Source: CAIXTV01 sp037144095 (lineage in GTDB: Bacteria > Bacteroidota > Bacteroidia > Bacteroidales > CAIXTV01). From it: a stretch of DNA of 6,130 nt. Location: positions 1-6,130 of the forward strand of contig JBAWXL010000269.1 in assembly GCA_037144095.1 (NCBI GenBank), read 5' to 3'. Positions 5,921 to 6,130 of this stretch are shown here, piece by piece (position 1 is the first letter of the stretch; each line of letters begins with the position of its first letter). The translations under genes and the position numbers were made by a program. The notes under the pieces are model-generated. The model was not told the origin of the DNA. It did no database searches and worked only from the letters and a program-made list of their open reading frames with translations.

Positions 5921-6130
5921 TTGATCTATCCTCACCATTTCGAAGACAAAATCGGTTTCACACAAATCCGTGCCATCCTTAAACTTAAGTGCATGAGCGA
6001 GCCCGGCAAGAAGCATGTCGATGATTTGCACTTCCTTAGCGAGCTTCCTCTCATTCAGCAGAAGCTCGATCTCACCAACGAGTTCCGCTTATTGTTATTG
6101 TACGATAAAAACCTCCCTTCCCTCCAAATA
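5921..6130 (+). CDS. mutS2: MutS2 family protein, N-terminal 70 codons (3' end beyond window)
   Basis: The translation begins (M)IYPHHFEDKIGFTQIR, the typical N-terminus of Bacteroidota MutS2, and continues with helical core sequence (L-K-x-K-C...H-V-D-D-L-H-F...E-F-R). The family is an ATPase that lacks the mismatch-recognition domain of MutS and has a C-terminal Smr nuclease domain. Known roles are limiting homologous recombination in some bacteria and rescuing collided ribosomes in Bacillus; the ATPase and Smr parts would lie beyond the right edge. TTG at 5921 is the only plausible start: a TAG lies three codons upstream in frame, and the first in-frame ATG (5993) would remove 24 conserved residues. 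No Shine-Dalgarno is visible, and the 6-base gap to the preceding gene suggests translational coupling. Confidence is high for family, moderate for the exact start. Confidence -1.
   Translation, partial: MIYPHHFEDKIGFTQIRAILKLKCMSEPGKKHVDDLHFLSELPLIQQKLDLTNEFRLLLLYDKNLPSLQI

Noticed and set aside
5849..6031. 60-codon minus-strand ORF across the end of the methyltransferase gene and start of mutS2
   Set aside because: It overlaps two well-supported plus-strand genes and its translation has no recognisable features; it is an antisense shadow.
1..6130. CRISPR array, riboswitch, defence system or complete transposon
   Set aside because: I saw no spaced direct repeats, recognisable riboswitch core, toxin-antitoxin or nuclease genes, or transposase anywhere in the window.

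Overview
The window looks like chromosomal DNA of a member of the Bacteroidota. The evidence is AT-rich sequence, Bacteroidetes-type -33/-7 promoters (TTTG, 19 bp, TAnnTTTG), no clear Shine-Dalgarno sequences, tRNA genes without an encoded CCA, and MutS, TrmH-like and MutS2 proteins whose sequences read like Bacteroidota orthologues. I cannot place it below phylum with confidence.

Layout, left to right. Positions 1-1787 (minus strand) hold the first 595 codons of a large protein that runs off the left edge. It joins an N-terminal PHP-type metallo-phosphoesterase domain, a long uncharacterised middle region, and the start of a GT-B (GT4-like) glycosyltransferase. This is the least conventional gene here. 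Positions 1788-2399 form a 612-base region without a convincing gene. It contains a possible plus-strand promoter followed about 40-70 bases later by a strong intrinsic terminator, a short minus-strand ORF that may be a gene remnant, an 11-bp inverted repeat beside sequence resembling the end of an insertion sequence, and the terminator of the tRNA genes. Positions 2400-2596 (minus) carry tRNA-Leu(UAA) and tRNA-Gly(GCC), with a second intrinsic terminator between them and a near-consensus promoter upstream of tRNA-Gly. Positions 2647-5271 (minus) encode a complete, intact MutS. A 100-base divergent intergenic region follows, with the same -7 octamer (TATTTTTG) facing outward on each strand. 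Positions 5372-5914 (plus) encode a SpoU/TrmH-type RNA 2'-O-methyltransferase. Six bases later, at a TTG codon at 5921, begins the N-terminus of MutS2, which runs off the right edge.

Functionally, the right part combines DNA-repair and RNA housekeeping genes: mutS (post-replicative mismatch repair) stands divergently to a trmH-like/mutS2 pair that is probably one transcription unit. The tRNA pair has its own promoter just past the end of mutS. The PHP-glycosyltransferase gene has no visible functional link to the rest and is separated from it by the mobile-element-like debris. I found no CRISPR array, complete transposon, defence island or clear new multi-gene system. The best candidates for a closer look are the PHP-glycosyltransferase fusion, the possible short RNA at about 1970-2038, the terminator between the two tRNAs, and the in-frame trmH/mutS2 junction.
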